Shown: in pieces, positions 1 to 10,295 of the stretch
How positions within the stretch are numbered: the stretch's first letter is position 1
How the letters are laid out: each line of letters starts with the position of its first letter
NCBI GenBank assembly: GCA_900073065.1
Contig: FJOG01000064.1
Location: 112,787 to 176,786 of the forward strand
DNA: 64,000 bases
Source: Phialocephala subalpina
Lineage: Eukaryota; Ascomycota; Leotiomycetes; Helotiales; Mollisiaceae
Direction: 5' to 3'
Position numbers and translations under genes: made by a program
The notes under the pieces: model-generated
Database searches by the model: none
The model's input: only the letters and a program-made list of their open reading frames with translations
What the model was told of the DNA's origin: nothing

Positions 1-2
1 TC

Positions 3-2117
3 ACACGTCTTCGGGAAGCCACACACAACAAGGGTGTTCATATCCTCAGGCACAAGACTGTCTTCGATGAAAGCACCATCAAATGGTGTTTGGAAGGCTT
101 GTTGGCCAATGATCTACTTCGAGACGACAAAAAAGCTATTCTGCAGGAATTTCTCCAAGACGAGGTCGCCCGCAAAGAAATCTGCGATGTGCTGAACATG
201 AAGTTTGTAGATCTCGACAACTGGACCTGGGATGTCGGCCCTGATGGACTGCCCGTGGAGCAGAGGCGCCAATTGAATGGCAAGTATAGGATCATGATGG
301 ATGAAGATGTATTGGATGCCATCTTCTTGCATTATATCGGCATGTCGTGGTCAGTTGGAATGAAGAGCATTCTCTGCGAAATCGGTGATCGACCTGGATT
401 CTGGAAACATCATGTCAACATCCCTCAGAAGGTGAAAGATTGTCGACGATATTTCTTGGGAGAGTACAGATTTGGGGAAGAGGCTGGAGGTAGTGTCGAG
501 AAAGCGAGGCAGGACATGTATCGCAAAGACTTCTTCTTGTCTCAACTGCCCTCGTCTGTCACGGAGGGCTCGGGAGGCTATGATGACGAAGATGACGCTG
601 AATCCGATGGTTGGGATGCTGTGCCAAGCAATCCCGGCAAGAAGTCGCCAAAACAAGTCAAGCAACAGCTTCTGAGGATCATGGCCACAGAAGTCGAACT
701 CCAGAAAAGCATCAATGGCCGAGTTGCTGTGGTCCAGTCAGACTTCCAGTGGTTTGGAACCAGCATCTCTCACAGCAGCATCTACGCCGTTCTGAGATTT
801 GTTGGTATGGATGAGAAATGGATCAGCTTTTTCCGCAAGTTCCTCGAGGCTCCGCTGAATATGGGCCCAGTCTCGGACCAGGACGAGCAGGTGCGGATCA
901 GGAAAAGAGGTGTGCCGATGGCGCATGCTCTTGAGAAATTCTTCGGCGAGCTAGTACTATTCTTCATGGATCTTGCAGTGAACCAGGAAGCTGCCATGCT
1001 ACTGTACAGATTTCATGATGATCTGTGGCTGGTCGGAGAACCTGAAAGGTGTACGAGGGCTTGGGAGACAATGCAGCAATTCTCGACTGTCATGGGCCTC
1101 GAGCTTAACAAGAGCAAGACGGGCAGTGTGTTCTTGACGAAAGAAGACGAGCTCAGCTACGAAGACTCCGAGCTTGTAGCCAGACTTCCAGTCGGACCTG
1201 TCGCTATCGGCTTCCTGAACCTCGACCCGGAGTCTACAGACTGGGTCATCGATCAGAAGCAAGTCGACGCTCACGTCAGACAGCTTTCGAAACAGCTTGC
1301 GAAAGCTCCGAATGTCTTGTCATGGGTACAGACTTGGAATAGCTGCATCGGGCGCTTCTTCAGCCATACCTTTGGGGAACCGGCGAATTGCTTTGGTCGC
1401 GCACACGTTGACGGGATACTCGAGACATACAAGCGGATGCAAGATGACATCTTCCCAGGCAGTAACGCATGCAAGTATCTGAAAGGCCTGATTGAAGAGC
1501 GATTCAGTGTCACGGATATCCCTGACGCGTTCATATTCTTGCCAGAATCTCTGGGCGGATTGGGTGTTCGGAACCCTTTCATCAGCCCATTCCTAGTACG
1601 CGACAACGTCTGCGAGAGCCCTTCTAAGCTCATGGAAGGATTCTTGAAGCGGGAGGCGGAAGCATACCACACGTGCAAGCGTGAGTTTGAGGAGTTGTCG
1701 CCACAAGGAAGGAAGAGAAGGTTGCGGATCATCTACACCGACGAATATGGCGAGGGCGACCCATCAGCAGTACTAGAAGATGCAGACACTTTCATGAGCA
1801 TGAAGGAATTCATCTCCGTACGGGAATCGACAAGTCCTGAGCTGCATTCCGCCTGGGAAGAACTGATGGAAGTCCCGCACAAGAAGGAGATTGTTGCTTC
1901 GAGCGAAGTCATGCAGTCGCTGAGGTCTCTTACCTTTTCGCAACCCGAGCTTCGTGGTAATGGTATGGAAAGTGAGATCAGATGGATTCTGCAAATGCAT
2001 GAGAAGGAATTGACGGAGAAGTGTGGAGGAACGAGCATTGTGGAGAAGAATCTGTTGCCGTTGGGTATCTTGACAATACTGAGGAAGAAAAAGGTTGCAT
2101 GGCAAATGGTTTTGTAA
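3..2117 (+). CDS. rvt: Cellular reverse transcriptase-related protein (rvt), 5' truncated by window edge
   Basis: The frame is open from the first bases of the window, so the 5' end lies outside; 704 residues are visible without an intron. Reverse-transcriptase palm motifs can be read. Motif A is SDFQWFG, with its Asp at about 741. Motif B is RGVPMAHALEKFF. Motif C is RFHDDLW, with the Asp pair at 1017-1022. A GLELNKSKTG stretch follows, as in motif D. The HDD form of motif C and the DFQWFG form of motif A match the single-copy cellular rvt genes of fungi rather than retrotransposon or telomerase enzymes. No integrase, RNase H, endonuclease or gag domain follows. An acidic stretch (DDEDDAESDGWD) lies between the N-terminal domain and the palm, where rvt proteins carry a loop insertion. 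Known rvt proteins polymerise nucleotides and form multimers, but their cellular role is unresolved. The family call is confident; the true start cannot be seen. Confidence 0.85.
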   Translation, partial: TRLREATHNKGVHILRHKTVFDESTIKWCLEGLLANDLLRDDKKAILQEFLQDEVARKEICDVLNMKFVDLDNWTWDVGPDGLPVEQRRQLNGKYRIMMDEDVLDAIFLHYIGMSWSVGMKSILCEIGDRPGFWKHHVNIPQKVKDCRRYFLGEYRFGEEAGGSVEKARQDMYRKDFFLSQLPSSVTEGSGGYDDEDDAESDGWDAVPSNPGKKSPKQVKQQLLRIMATEVELQKSINGRVAVVQSDFQWFGTSISHSSIYAVLRFVGMDEKWISFFRKFLEAPLNMGPVSDQDEQVRIRKRGVPMAHALEKFFGELVLFFMDLAVNQEAAMLLYRFHDDLWLVGEPERCTRAWETMQQFSTVMGLELNKSKTGSVFLTKEDELSYEDSELVARLPVGPVAIGFLNLDPESTDWVIDQKQVDAHVRQLSKQLAKAPNVLSWVQTWNSCIGRFFSHTFGEPANCFGRAHVDGILETYKRMQDDIFPGSNACKYLKGLIEERFSVTDIPDAFIFLPESLGGLGVRNPFISPFLVRDNVCESPSKLMEGFLKREAEAYHTCKREFEELSPQGRKRRLRIIYTDEYGEGDPSAVLEDADTFMSMKEFISVRESTSPELHSAWEELMEVPHKKEIVASSEVMQSLRSLTFSQPELRGNGMESEIRWILQMHEKELTEKCGGTSIVEKNLLPLGILTILRKKKVAWQMVL

Positions 2118-2771
2118 TTTATGTTGGTTTGTAGCGAGCATTAATCAAAATGTATCTTCGTGGTAGATGAAGTTTCCATAAGAATACTCGCGCAAGAAGT
2201 TCTTCGGGCTCTAAAACTTCAGGACCTCTCAGGCTCGTTTCAGGGCATCAATCGCTACATTTCAGGGGACTGTCCTTGCGCTCAAGCCACTGGGATCGTC
2301 ACGTGCGAGCGCGTTTGCCCGAAATTTAGCCACGCTGACCTCAAACCTCACCTCGAGCTCTAAATCCATGTTGCTCTATTACCTACAATTGTCTTGATTG
2401 AAACACTTCTCCTTCTAGGTCTTCTAATATCGCTCGGCATAAATCACCTGGCCAAGGATACCCAAATTCTTCTCAGGTACCATGATCAATGGCTTTCAAG
2501 TCCGAGACCTTGCCATCACTATGCCTTGCCCTTTCACTCCTGCTCAGCAGGCAATTCTGGAGCAAGAAAGGCAGTGGTGGATTATGGATAAAGTGGATGG
2601 ATTCAAGACCAATACTTGCATTCTTACTGCAATTAAATGCAGCAAGGTTGGACTAGAGGTTACTTCTTAAGAAGTAGGACGGTTCGTCGTCCTTTTCTTC
2701 TGGGTTTCCTCATCTTCCTCTCAGTCGCCTTGATCTGTCCTGCAGAACGCTAACCAGTTGATGCATCCAGG
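2118..2771. other. Intergenic, no recognised gene
   Basis: Between rvt and the homeobox relic. Short open frames exist, including one at 2482-2670, but none shows a recognisable domain. The segment may hold the decayed upstream part of the homeobox gene. Confidence 0.5.
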
Positions 2772-2974
2772 TACTACAACAATCGTTATAAAGCAGAATT
2801 AGGCTAGCCAGGAATCAAGCAAAAGACCGAGGGGCAAATTACGATACTGAAGAAGAGCTTTGAAGAAGATCTATAATCAACAGTCGGCGAGAAGATCTTA
2901 CTGGTCTATAGTCTAAGTTGGAGAATAGGGTGGTAGATCAGTGGTTCGAGAATCAGAGGCAGAAACTCTCTTAG
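2772..2974 (+). pseudogene. Degenerate homeobox (homeodomain relic)
   Basis: Reading from 2772, the frame encodes a stretch that aligns with a homeodomain. TEGQITILKKSFEED supplies Gln12, Leu16 and Phe20. After one frame change near 2915 (one base appears lost), LENRVVDQWFENQRQKL supplies helix 3 with Trp48, Phe49, Asn51, Arg53 and Lys55. The spacing between these landmark residues is exactly that of a 60-residue homeodomain once the lost base is allowed for. The reading is broken by TAG at 2805-2807, TAA at 2874-2876 and the frameshift, and it ends at TAG 2972-2974. Downstream (about 3074-3229) an open stretch ends in an acidic run of Asp and Glu and may be the tail of the same dead gene. 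An unannotated intron cannot be excluded, but two stops plus a frameshift inside one domain favour a pseudogene. Confidence 0.6.
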
Positions 2975-3832
2975 AAGGGGCTGTTAGAAGAACAGGATCC
3001 GACGAACCAGACCGATAGGTAGGCCCAGATTCGTCCGAAGAGACTGGAGAAATGCTGATCGTGGAATAATGCGGGGTACAGAAATGATGCTGCGAAGATG
3101 TGGAGAGCTTATAAAAAAGACCCCGAGGGCTACGTTCAGAAGCTATGCTATGGTGAGATATGCTTTTTGGCGGGCGACTTGTTAGAAGACGACGATGAGG
3201 ACGAGGTGGAGGACGACGAGCGAAAATGATATGGAGGGCAAGAAGAAAGCCAATGATGGTGATGATGCGCTTGGTTCTTCCATTCACCCCAGGTCATTTC
3301 GAGGTGCCGCTAAGGTTGAATATGGCCTCTTTATCGCGATCGCTAGCGACTTTGTACAAGCGACGTTCAGGCTCAGATCGGGGCCATAACGATGAAATGA
3401 GACGAGGCAACCTTTGGCTGAGACATCAAACGATCAGTCTACAATGGAGAGCCTCTATGCAAAGGGGCATGGCTCTTGTTGGACAACGAGCTCGAGGATT
3501 CGAGGATTCACTTTTTCACCTTCCTCTGGTGCTACGCGGGAGGAGAGAATGTGTGTGAAGTTGGGATAGAAAATGAGGTAAGGTCATTGAAGACAACCTT
3601 CCTAGAGAAATATCATGTGACTCATACCACATCCATCATTGGCTTTATGCAGGCACCAAAAGTGGCGAAGTTCGGATACATTGCTGTAATCTAGCACCCG
3701 TTTCGTCCTTGAACAACATGACTAGGGTCAACTGAAGTCGACCCAAATCTCTTCTTTCAACAAAAATCGACTTTCGTCCCTTCCTCCATCCTCCTGCTCT
3801 CATCTCCAATCCTGAGTGCTGACATTCGTCGC
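2975..3832. other. Intergenic, possible decayed tail of the homeobox gene
   Basis: An open plus-strand stretch at about 3074-3229 ends in an acidic run and may belong to the homeobox relic. Beyond it I see no gene, only the 3' flank of the minus-strand peptide gene. Confidence 0.4.
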
Positions 3833-4063
3833 TCAGTAAGCGAAACCCTCCTTCTCTCTTCGGTCCTTGTACGCAAAACCTTCCTTCTCAGGTGCAGCCT
3901 CTCTCTCCTTGTAAGCGAAACCCTCCTTCTCGGCTTCACGGGTCTTGTAAGCAAAGCCTGCCTTCTCTCGTCCGATGAGTTGGACGTCTCGAGTCTCTGG
4001 GACGGGAGCGGTGGGCAGAGCGGTGGCGGCGGTGGCGATGGCCAGGGTGAAGTTGAACTTCAT
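3833..4063 (-). CDS. Secreted repeat peptide, candidate RiPP (dikaritin-like) precursor
   Basis: A 76-residue protein. The first 19 or so residues (MKFNFTLAIATAATALPTA) form a signal peptide. The rest is an imperfect tandem repeat: the core GFAY occurs four times, each preceded by EK(A/E), and the first three are followed by KTREAE, KEREAAPE and KDRRE. The fourth copy ends exactly at the stop codon after Tyr. This design of signal peptide, repeated aromatic cores and short charged spacers is that of fungal dikaritin precursors such as UstA and PhomA, which Kex2 cuts and UstYa-type oxidases cyclise. A UstYa-like gene starts within about 1 kb on the opposite strand. Only the third spacer holds a dibasic pair (RR); the others read K-x-R, so processing may be unusual. 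A pheromone precursor is the main alternative, but no Trp-Cys alpha-factor core is present. Confidence 0.7.
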   Translation of the reverse strand: MKFNFTLAIATAATALPTAPVPETRDVQLIGREKAGFAYKTREAEKEGFAYKEREAAPEKEGFAYKDRREKEGFAY

Positions 4064-4538
4064 TTTGACTGGCTTGATGGTTTAGGAACGGTGGGAGATG
4101 TGTCGATTGAGGTGGTCTGCAGGTTTAGGAAAGGAGAGAAGGTCAAGTCCTAGGTGGGTTTTGAGAGATGGCCGCGAGGGACCGCAGATCAGCTACCCAA
4201 TTCCCGCCAAGGCGTAACATGTCTGTCACCTGCTGTATCCTAACTAGTATTGCTAGATTCCGAGGCCCAGGAGAAGCTTTGCCGCAAGACGATACACGGA
4301 AATCTGAGTCCCAACCCCAACAGTTGACACGTTTCTCTGATCGACTGTCAGTCTCAGACTTCTTGCTCAGAAACGAATGTCCTCGGAGCTGAGAAGTACA
4401 GGCTTCAAACCGCTCAATCCATCCCACTGTCTGTCGTAGGTTCAGGGATCCGCATCAGTTGATCATGGGCCTCCCTTTTCCACTCGCTTAACATGCTTTC
4501 CGAAGTGCTCTCGGATTCAGATCCGAGAATACAGATTC
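4064..4538. promoter_or_regulatory. Divergent intergenic region between precursor and UstYa-like gene
   Basis: Separates the minus-strand precursor from the plus-strand UstYa-like gene, so it should hold the precursor promoter and perhaps a shared regulatory region. I cannot point to a specific factor site. The N-terminal exon of the UstYa-like gene may begin near its right edge. Confidence 0.4.
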
Positions 4539-4788
4539 CGGTTCCGAAACTTCACAGTCCGAAAGCCACGCAGACAGCTTGTGCCCCTCCAACAAGATAG
4601 TGAGAGATACTGCTCTCTACAATCAACACATACGCCTTGTCTTTACCTTGCTCCAAATGAAGATTGGTGAGAAATCTTGAGTTGATTCTGGGTCACGTGC
4701 ATCGCATCCTTTCTAGCAGTTCCCGTGCCCAAAGTTCTTGTCTCAACAAGTCACAATATGGAGGACAGAGACACAAGCCGCAGCATGG
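4539..4788 (+). repeat. 250-bp perfect tandem duplication, copy 1
   Basis: Bases 4539-4788 recur as 4789-5038 with no difference that I can find by eye. Each copy carries the same candidate donor (GTGAGAAATC) and acceptor (TTTCTAGCAG). Confidence 0.9.
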
Positions 4789-5038
4789 CGGTTCCGAAAC
4801 TTCACAGTCCGAAAGCCACGCAGACAGCTTGTGCCCCTCCAACAAGATAGTGAGAGATACTGCTCTCTACAATCAACACATACGCCTTGTCTTTACCTTG
4901 CTCCAAATGAAGATTGGTGAGAAATCTTGAGTTGATTCTGGGTCACGTGCATCGCATCCTTTCTAGCAGTTCCCGTGCCCAAAGTTCTTGTCTCAACAAG
5001 TCACAATATGGAGGACAGAGACACAAGCCGCAGCATGG
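4789..5038 (+). repeat. 250-bp perfect tandem duplication, copy 2
   Basis: Second copy, joined directly to the first and leading into the conserved part of the UstYa-like gene. The absence of divergence means a recent event or an assembly artefact. Confidence 0.9.
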
Positions 5039-5810
5039 ACGTGACGCTATCTCCCAAACCACCGTGACGTTCTCTAGCAGTCTTGATTTTGTAGATAAGG
5101 AACACATATATCGGATATTTGATCCGGCTCGGCCTGAGTATGTTGGGAATGAGGCCGAAGAGATTGATCGGAATTGGGACGCTTTGATTTTGCGTGAGTT
5201 GTACCTAGTGAACGATGGTTGGGGGAGGAATAGGAAGAATGACTGACTGATGTGGGACATAGCGGCGGATATTTATATTAGTGATGAGGAGGCGAGAGGT
5301 GTTGGTGGCAACTTGTCGAGGAGTCATGAGACGGGGAAATTCAAGATTGAGTGAGTGTGCTTGAATTTCGCTTGAAAGGAGGTGACTGATGTGTGAGGCA
5401 GGCTTGAAGTATTTCATAGTTTACATTGTTTGGTGAGACCTCTTTCAGCGCATCTAATTCTCCGACTGAAAACTGATAAGTGAAAGAATATGCTACGAAA
5501 ACGCATCTACTCAGATCTCTACCCCGAGATGCTAGCCCATAACGCGGACATTCATATCGGTGCGTACTTTCACTTCAACGCCTCACCACCACTTCACCTC
5601 AGCGCACAGATATAACTGATAAAGGAAATAGACCATTGCGTAGAGTCCCTACGAGAACTCATAATGTGCAGTGGGAACATGACGCCTATCCCGCTAGAGT
5701 GGTCGGAAAAGGGGGAGAGATTGAATCCAAATTACGCGAGCACGCATACTTGTCGAGACTTTGGAAAGTTGAAGGATTGGACGATTGGAAGAAGCAAGGA
5801 GGGTGCCTGA
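4970..5810 (+). CDS. UstYa-like (DUF3328) oxidase, N-terminus unresolved
   Basis: Five exons are supported: 4970-5193, 5263-5350, 5402-5432, 5487-5559 and 5632-5810, with introns of 51-72 bp, giving about 198 residues in continuous phase. The product has the DUF3328 order: a VTFSSSLDF region, then YVGNEAEEIDRNWDALI, then YISDEEAR, then the first motif LEVFHSLHCLNMLR (HxxHC), then the second motif HIDHCVESLRELIMC (HxxHC), and a C-terminal STHTCRDFGKLKDW stretch. These histidines and cysteines are the conserved residues of UstYa-type enzymes, which oxidatively cyclise aromatic side chains in dikaritins. Such proteins usually start with a short cytosolic tail and one membrane helix. I could not find that helix; the region where it should lie is the 250-bp tandem duplication. 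A candidate upstream exon ends at 4916. The catalytic part looks intact. Confidence 0.75.
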
Positions 5811-6179
5811 ATGATTGAAGTTAATTTAGAAAGATATTGCACGCCTTCTCATCCTAATTGTGTTGTTGCGTTCAAGCTTTCAAGTCCCGAGGTCATCATT
5901 TATGCGTGTCGTTCCTCTCCAATTATTGTCGACCTCGCTCGGTCCCAAAACTCCAAACCGAAAATTTATATAGGGCATCCGCAGTTGTAGTATTGCAGCA
6001 AATTCATCAATGTGTTGCACTCAGAAATACGCCTGGAGTCTGTCAGTCCGAAGTCCAATAATACCTGAAAAGACTAACCTAAAACCTCAAAAATAGTCCA
6101 AACAAACGTCATCTGCCACAACACAGGAACACAGTATCTAATCACCATTAGCAAGGCCTCAGAACCATCCGATTGTGAC
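5811..6179. other. Convergent 3' intergenic region
   Basis: Lies between the 3' ends of the UstYa-like gene and the membrane-protein gene. I see no gene here. Confidence 0.6.
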
Positions 6180-8806
6180 CTACCGATCATCATAAAGCTC
6201 AACAAATCCAACCCAAAACAACCATTGCCCCACATATGGAATCAGCATAAAAAAGCAAGCTCCCCACACCGTCCACATCGCTTTTAGCACAAGACCCATT
6301 TGCTCAAGATACTCCTCCCAAGCTTTCGTTATATAAGGCTGTGCTGTAACTTCTCCAGGCGGTGCAGGAGGGTATGGTTGTGCTGATACCTCACCCAATA
6401 TTTCAAGTGGGAACGGAGGTTCCGAAGCACGAGGTGCGAAGCACTTTTGGATAGCTTTGATACCTTTCCCCGATACTTTCTTCATCCACAGCCAGGCTGT
6501 CGTGCTGAGCCATTTCAAACCTTTCCAAGACATCGTGCAAGCGTATACCAAACCCTCCCAGACCGCTTGCAAGAGTAACAAGAACACCCCATTGCGAACC
6601 ATAAAGTGCGAAATCAAGAGGAGGAAGAAGATCGCAGAAGAAACAACCCATATTAATGCACCACAGTACAATAGTAAAGCCGACCAGGTACTAGGAATAT
6701 GCTGCAGAAAGTTTTGTTGGAAATAGCCTCGTGGTGCGCCGAAGACGACTGTCTTAAACATGAAGACTGATGCAATGATCTGTAGAAGAAATTCTGACAA
6801 TAACGTCGTGACGCCAGTGGAAATGTACATGCTTTGCCCTTTCTGAACAGGAACGAGTGCTGTAGCTATCCATGCCATTCGAGGTCTTGTGGCGAAGAAG
6901 AGGACGAGCGTACCGATGTCAGGACTTGAGAAGTTCGGTGTGCGTTTGATGAGTACGGCATTGATGAAGGTTGCGAAAATGCCAATACTGGCGATGAGAA
7001 TTGAGAAGAGTGGCCATGATTTCATGCCTGCGGTTCCGTAATAGCCTTTTGTAAGCCACTTGATGATCGTTCGTCGGCCGAGTAGGAGTGTTGCAATGCC
7101 TATAATCGCGTTGTTGATGGCGAAGGAAGCAAGTTTCAGTGCTTTGCTAGGACAATGTGAAGTACTATTGATGTTGATCGTAATGTTGGTTGTAGGTGTG
7201 ATACTCCAGGCGAACGGGAACAGATCTTTGAAGATGGCGTTGGATCTATTTTGTACCTCGGGCCAGGAAGCAGCGAATGTAGCATTCGTCGTACTATTGA
7301 TAGGATTGATGTACGAGCTGCACAGATCCAACGCCCAATTGAAGTATGAGATGCGGTCGTGAGAAGTAGCTTGGCAGAATTGGGTACAGTTCGTTGCTAC
7401 CATCGCCGAACACAAACAGTTCTGGGGTCCAGGAGGAAATGCTTCGCTCCAGCACTGTTGCGATGCGTTGTAGAGGGAAGCGCAGGTGTTGTTCAGCACA
7501 TCAACGCAAGATGGCGGGTTAGACCTGATGAGACTGAAGTAACCCGATGGACTCGAGTCGACTGCAGAAGCTGTGCCTGTTGCTTGCAATTTCCTTGAGG
7601 TGTACATGTCAACGAAGGAATAATAAGTATCTGTAGAATATACGGAGATTGAGAGTGTAATTGTCATGCCAAGAACCTTTGTCTGTAACTCGTTGAGCCT
7701 AAGAACCTGGACGGTGTTGGTATTTGCTGTGTTGGTGCACGAAGAGGGCGCGAAACTCCCAGTCGACGGGGATGTCTGACAAGGAGTATAAGGGGACCAA
7801 CTATCGGACTGTCAGTATCTTAGTCCAGACCAAGTGAGAATGAAGCTACACACCATGCATCCCAGGAATTGAAAGTGAAAGGGTCCTTGGTTACAAGTTG
7901 GCTGCCGATACTCTCGGTCATTGCTGACAGCCGATAGCTCCCAGTAATCCATGTGGATGAAGAAAATGTCGTAATGAAAGTTGCAGTATAGTACGTGTAC
8001 GTAGGCGAGGGAGTACAGGTGGTGTAGGCATATGTTGAGGTTGCCGTTATGTAACTATAGTCATAGTTTGTTTCAGTTTGAGTGTAGGTGCTGGCACTCT
8101 GTGTCGACGAATAGTACGCGTAGGTGTAGGCAGGAATTGTTCCAGTTGTTGTAGAAGTAGTGTAAATGTAAGTATAATCGTAGCCGGTTGACCAATAGTA
8201 AGAGATAATAGTGCCTTGGGAGATCTCAACGTTGCCAGTCCAGAGAGTAGTCTGTGATGAGTAGGAGGATCCATATCCATACCCATATGTCGTGGTTGGA
8301 TAAACGCAAAAGAAGCGGCCAGCAGACGAACTGCAGATGTCTAAGGAGTTGAAGGTAATGGAACTGCTTCCCACGAGGTCTCCACTTTGGCAAGCGAATA
8401 TTTCTGGCTTTTTGTGAGCATGACCCGAAGCAAAATCGAACATTGATCATTTACCTAATGCAGATGAGGTGCCATTCAGGTACGGTATAAATCCACAGAT
8501 CGCAGCAGGTAGAGTTGACTGCTTTGTAGAGGCAATCACGACCTGTCCAAGGCTACTTCCCGTTGCTGTCGGAGCTGGACTTGAAATTGCTGTACTGTCG
8601 GTGGCTCGAGGACCAATATAGTAAACCGATAGTGGCACTTGGTTCGGCCATGGTATTGCAGTAGCTCTTGGTGCCGGTCCCAACATCCGCTCGTTGGAAG
8701 TCGTCGACACGGTCGGCTGAGATGTTGTTGACCCCATGCGGGGCGGAAATGCCAGAGCACAGACCCCATACTGCAAAAGCACCGAGAGCAGGACCTGAAT
8801 CTGCAT
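6180..8806 (-). CDS. Large secreted/membrane protein with Tyr-Thr-Ser-rich ectodomain
   Basis: Exons 8806-8455, 8403-7854 and 7800-6180 join in phase to about 840 residues, with introns of 51 and 53 bp. The start at 8806 was chosen because it opens a signal peptide (MQIQVLLSVLLQYGVCALA). A long extracellular region follows. Its middle is unusually rich in Tyr, Thr and Ser (runs such as YTYAYYSST and YTYIYTTSTTT), and it has several Asn-x-Thr/Ser sites and a Cys cluster (NCLCSAMVATNCTQFC). The C-terminal half holds about six hydrophobic segments (for example SILIASIGIFATFINAVL and LLYCGALIWVVSSAIFFLLL), a Pro-rich linker and a last pair of helices before the stop. I do not recognise a named domain. 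The layout suggests a plasma-membrane protein with a glycosylated wall-facing domain. A small extra 3' exon is possible. Confidence 0.65.
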
Positions 8807-10295
8807 CGAGGCTCGCTTTGTGTGATGCCGTCGCAAACATCCACAGCTTTCAAGAAATTTATGGACCTCGAGGCTACAATGCAGAAAAGAGGACCATGAG
8901 GCTGTCTTCACGAGGTGATGGCAAGTGAAGCTCGGCTTGGGACGAGGCGTTGCTTGGCAATCCTCCGCCCGAAACCCCGCATGAGAAATACAAGGGGGGA
9001 AACGCCACAGCGCATCGTGATGGGCTATTGACACTTGAAGGCGAGGCTGCGAAGAAGGGCTTTGTATTGGGCAGACTGTTAGCAATTTGACTTGTGTGAC
9101 AGTTATGAAGCATTCGTCATGCGAGTCCTGTTTGCAAATTCTGTCTCTCGTAGACCATGAATCAATTCAGACGTGGAGCCTGGGGGGATCTCAAACCATA
9201 GAGAACCAGATTGCAAGCCCTTCCTAAAATCTAACATTTAATCTCGAGAAATAAGGACGTGACGTAAACCCCGGGTCGTATGTAGCGAGTAATTTGATCG
9301 AGCAAATTTTACAAGTCGAAAGTTCCGCGTTTCAATGCTCTAGAACTATCTCTCACAAAACGGAAAATACTAGACTTAAGACACGCGAAAGCTTAAAAAT
9401 AAAGACGACACAAATAAGTGTGGCACAAGAGCAGTTTCACTCCGTTATTGAACCTCGAGGCTAAAGAAACTGAACCTTCATCTCAATGTACTGAAGGTGA
9501 CAAGTTCGACCAGCATACGGACGAGAAGTTGGTGATTGGGCCTGGGTTCGTCTTCATACATCAAGAAGTAGGACAGAAAACTGGCACTGATATCCCGCCA
9601 GGGTTGTAATGGGACAACAACATCTGGCAGAACAGTTCCAGGGAATTGGCATTGGAGGAGGTACGGATTGAACTTCCTCCCTAAGAGACGAGCAGAGGAA
9701 AGAACATGAACGCGGGGCAAAATCTTCCGAAAGGGTAATGATTTCGAGGTTTCGATATTCGACACAGAATTTGGAAGTCTCCCCGATAGCAGACTTGCGC
9801 CCAGGATACTGAGGACAGACATCGAGACCCGATAGAAAGTTCCGTGGTAAGAAACAGGAATGGAAATGCAACAAACTGCTGTTGCATTGGCTTTTGAATC
9901 GTACCGGGAAGGTTTTATACAGGTGAGAAATGCGGCCCCAGAGATTAGCCCTGGGCGCGACAAACAAAAGGGAATGTGTCTCGCCTATTGGGCCCTCAGC
10001 CGTATCCACGCGTTCGAAGGTAAAATAAGAAAGGCTGAGATACCGAGATGATGGATCGAGTTTCTTGAACTGGGCATGGGACCCTATCTCTTGTGGATGG
10101 GGCTTGCTTGTAGATATAGGCTTGCGACCTCGCTGTCGGTGTTAGCATCTCGTAACTAGGAACCAATGAGGGTGCCTTGCTCAACACTTGACCGCAACAT
10201 CCAACGGTGTATTGTCCATGAAGAAAGTCCCAGAGGTGCGGCTCGCATGATGTGTCTCCTCGCTGAGACTTGGTCCATGTCCGCACACAAGATAC
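8807..10295. other. Intergenic, no recognised gene
   Basis: About 1.5 kb upstream of the membrane protein and downstream of the HET gene. Overlapping open frames at 9478-10009 have no domain, signal peptide or codon pattern that I trust. Confidence 0.5.

Noticed and set aside
3833..4063. Alpha-pheromone precursor
   Set aside because: The repeat core GFAY has no Trp-Cys pheromone features and only one dibasic site, while a UstYa-like gene lies next to it.
9478..10009. Overlapping minus-strand frames between the membrane-protein and HET genes
   Set aside because: Two different frames of similar length cover the same bases and neither has recognisable content.
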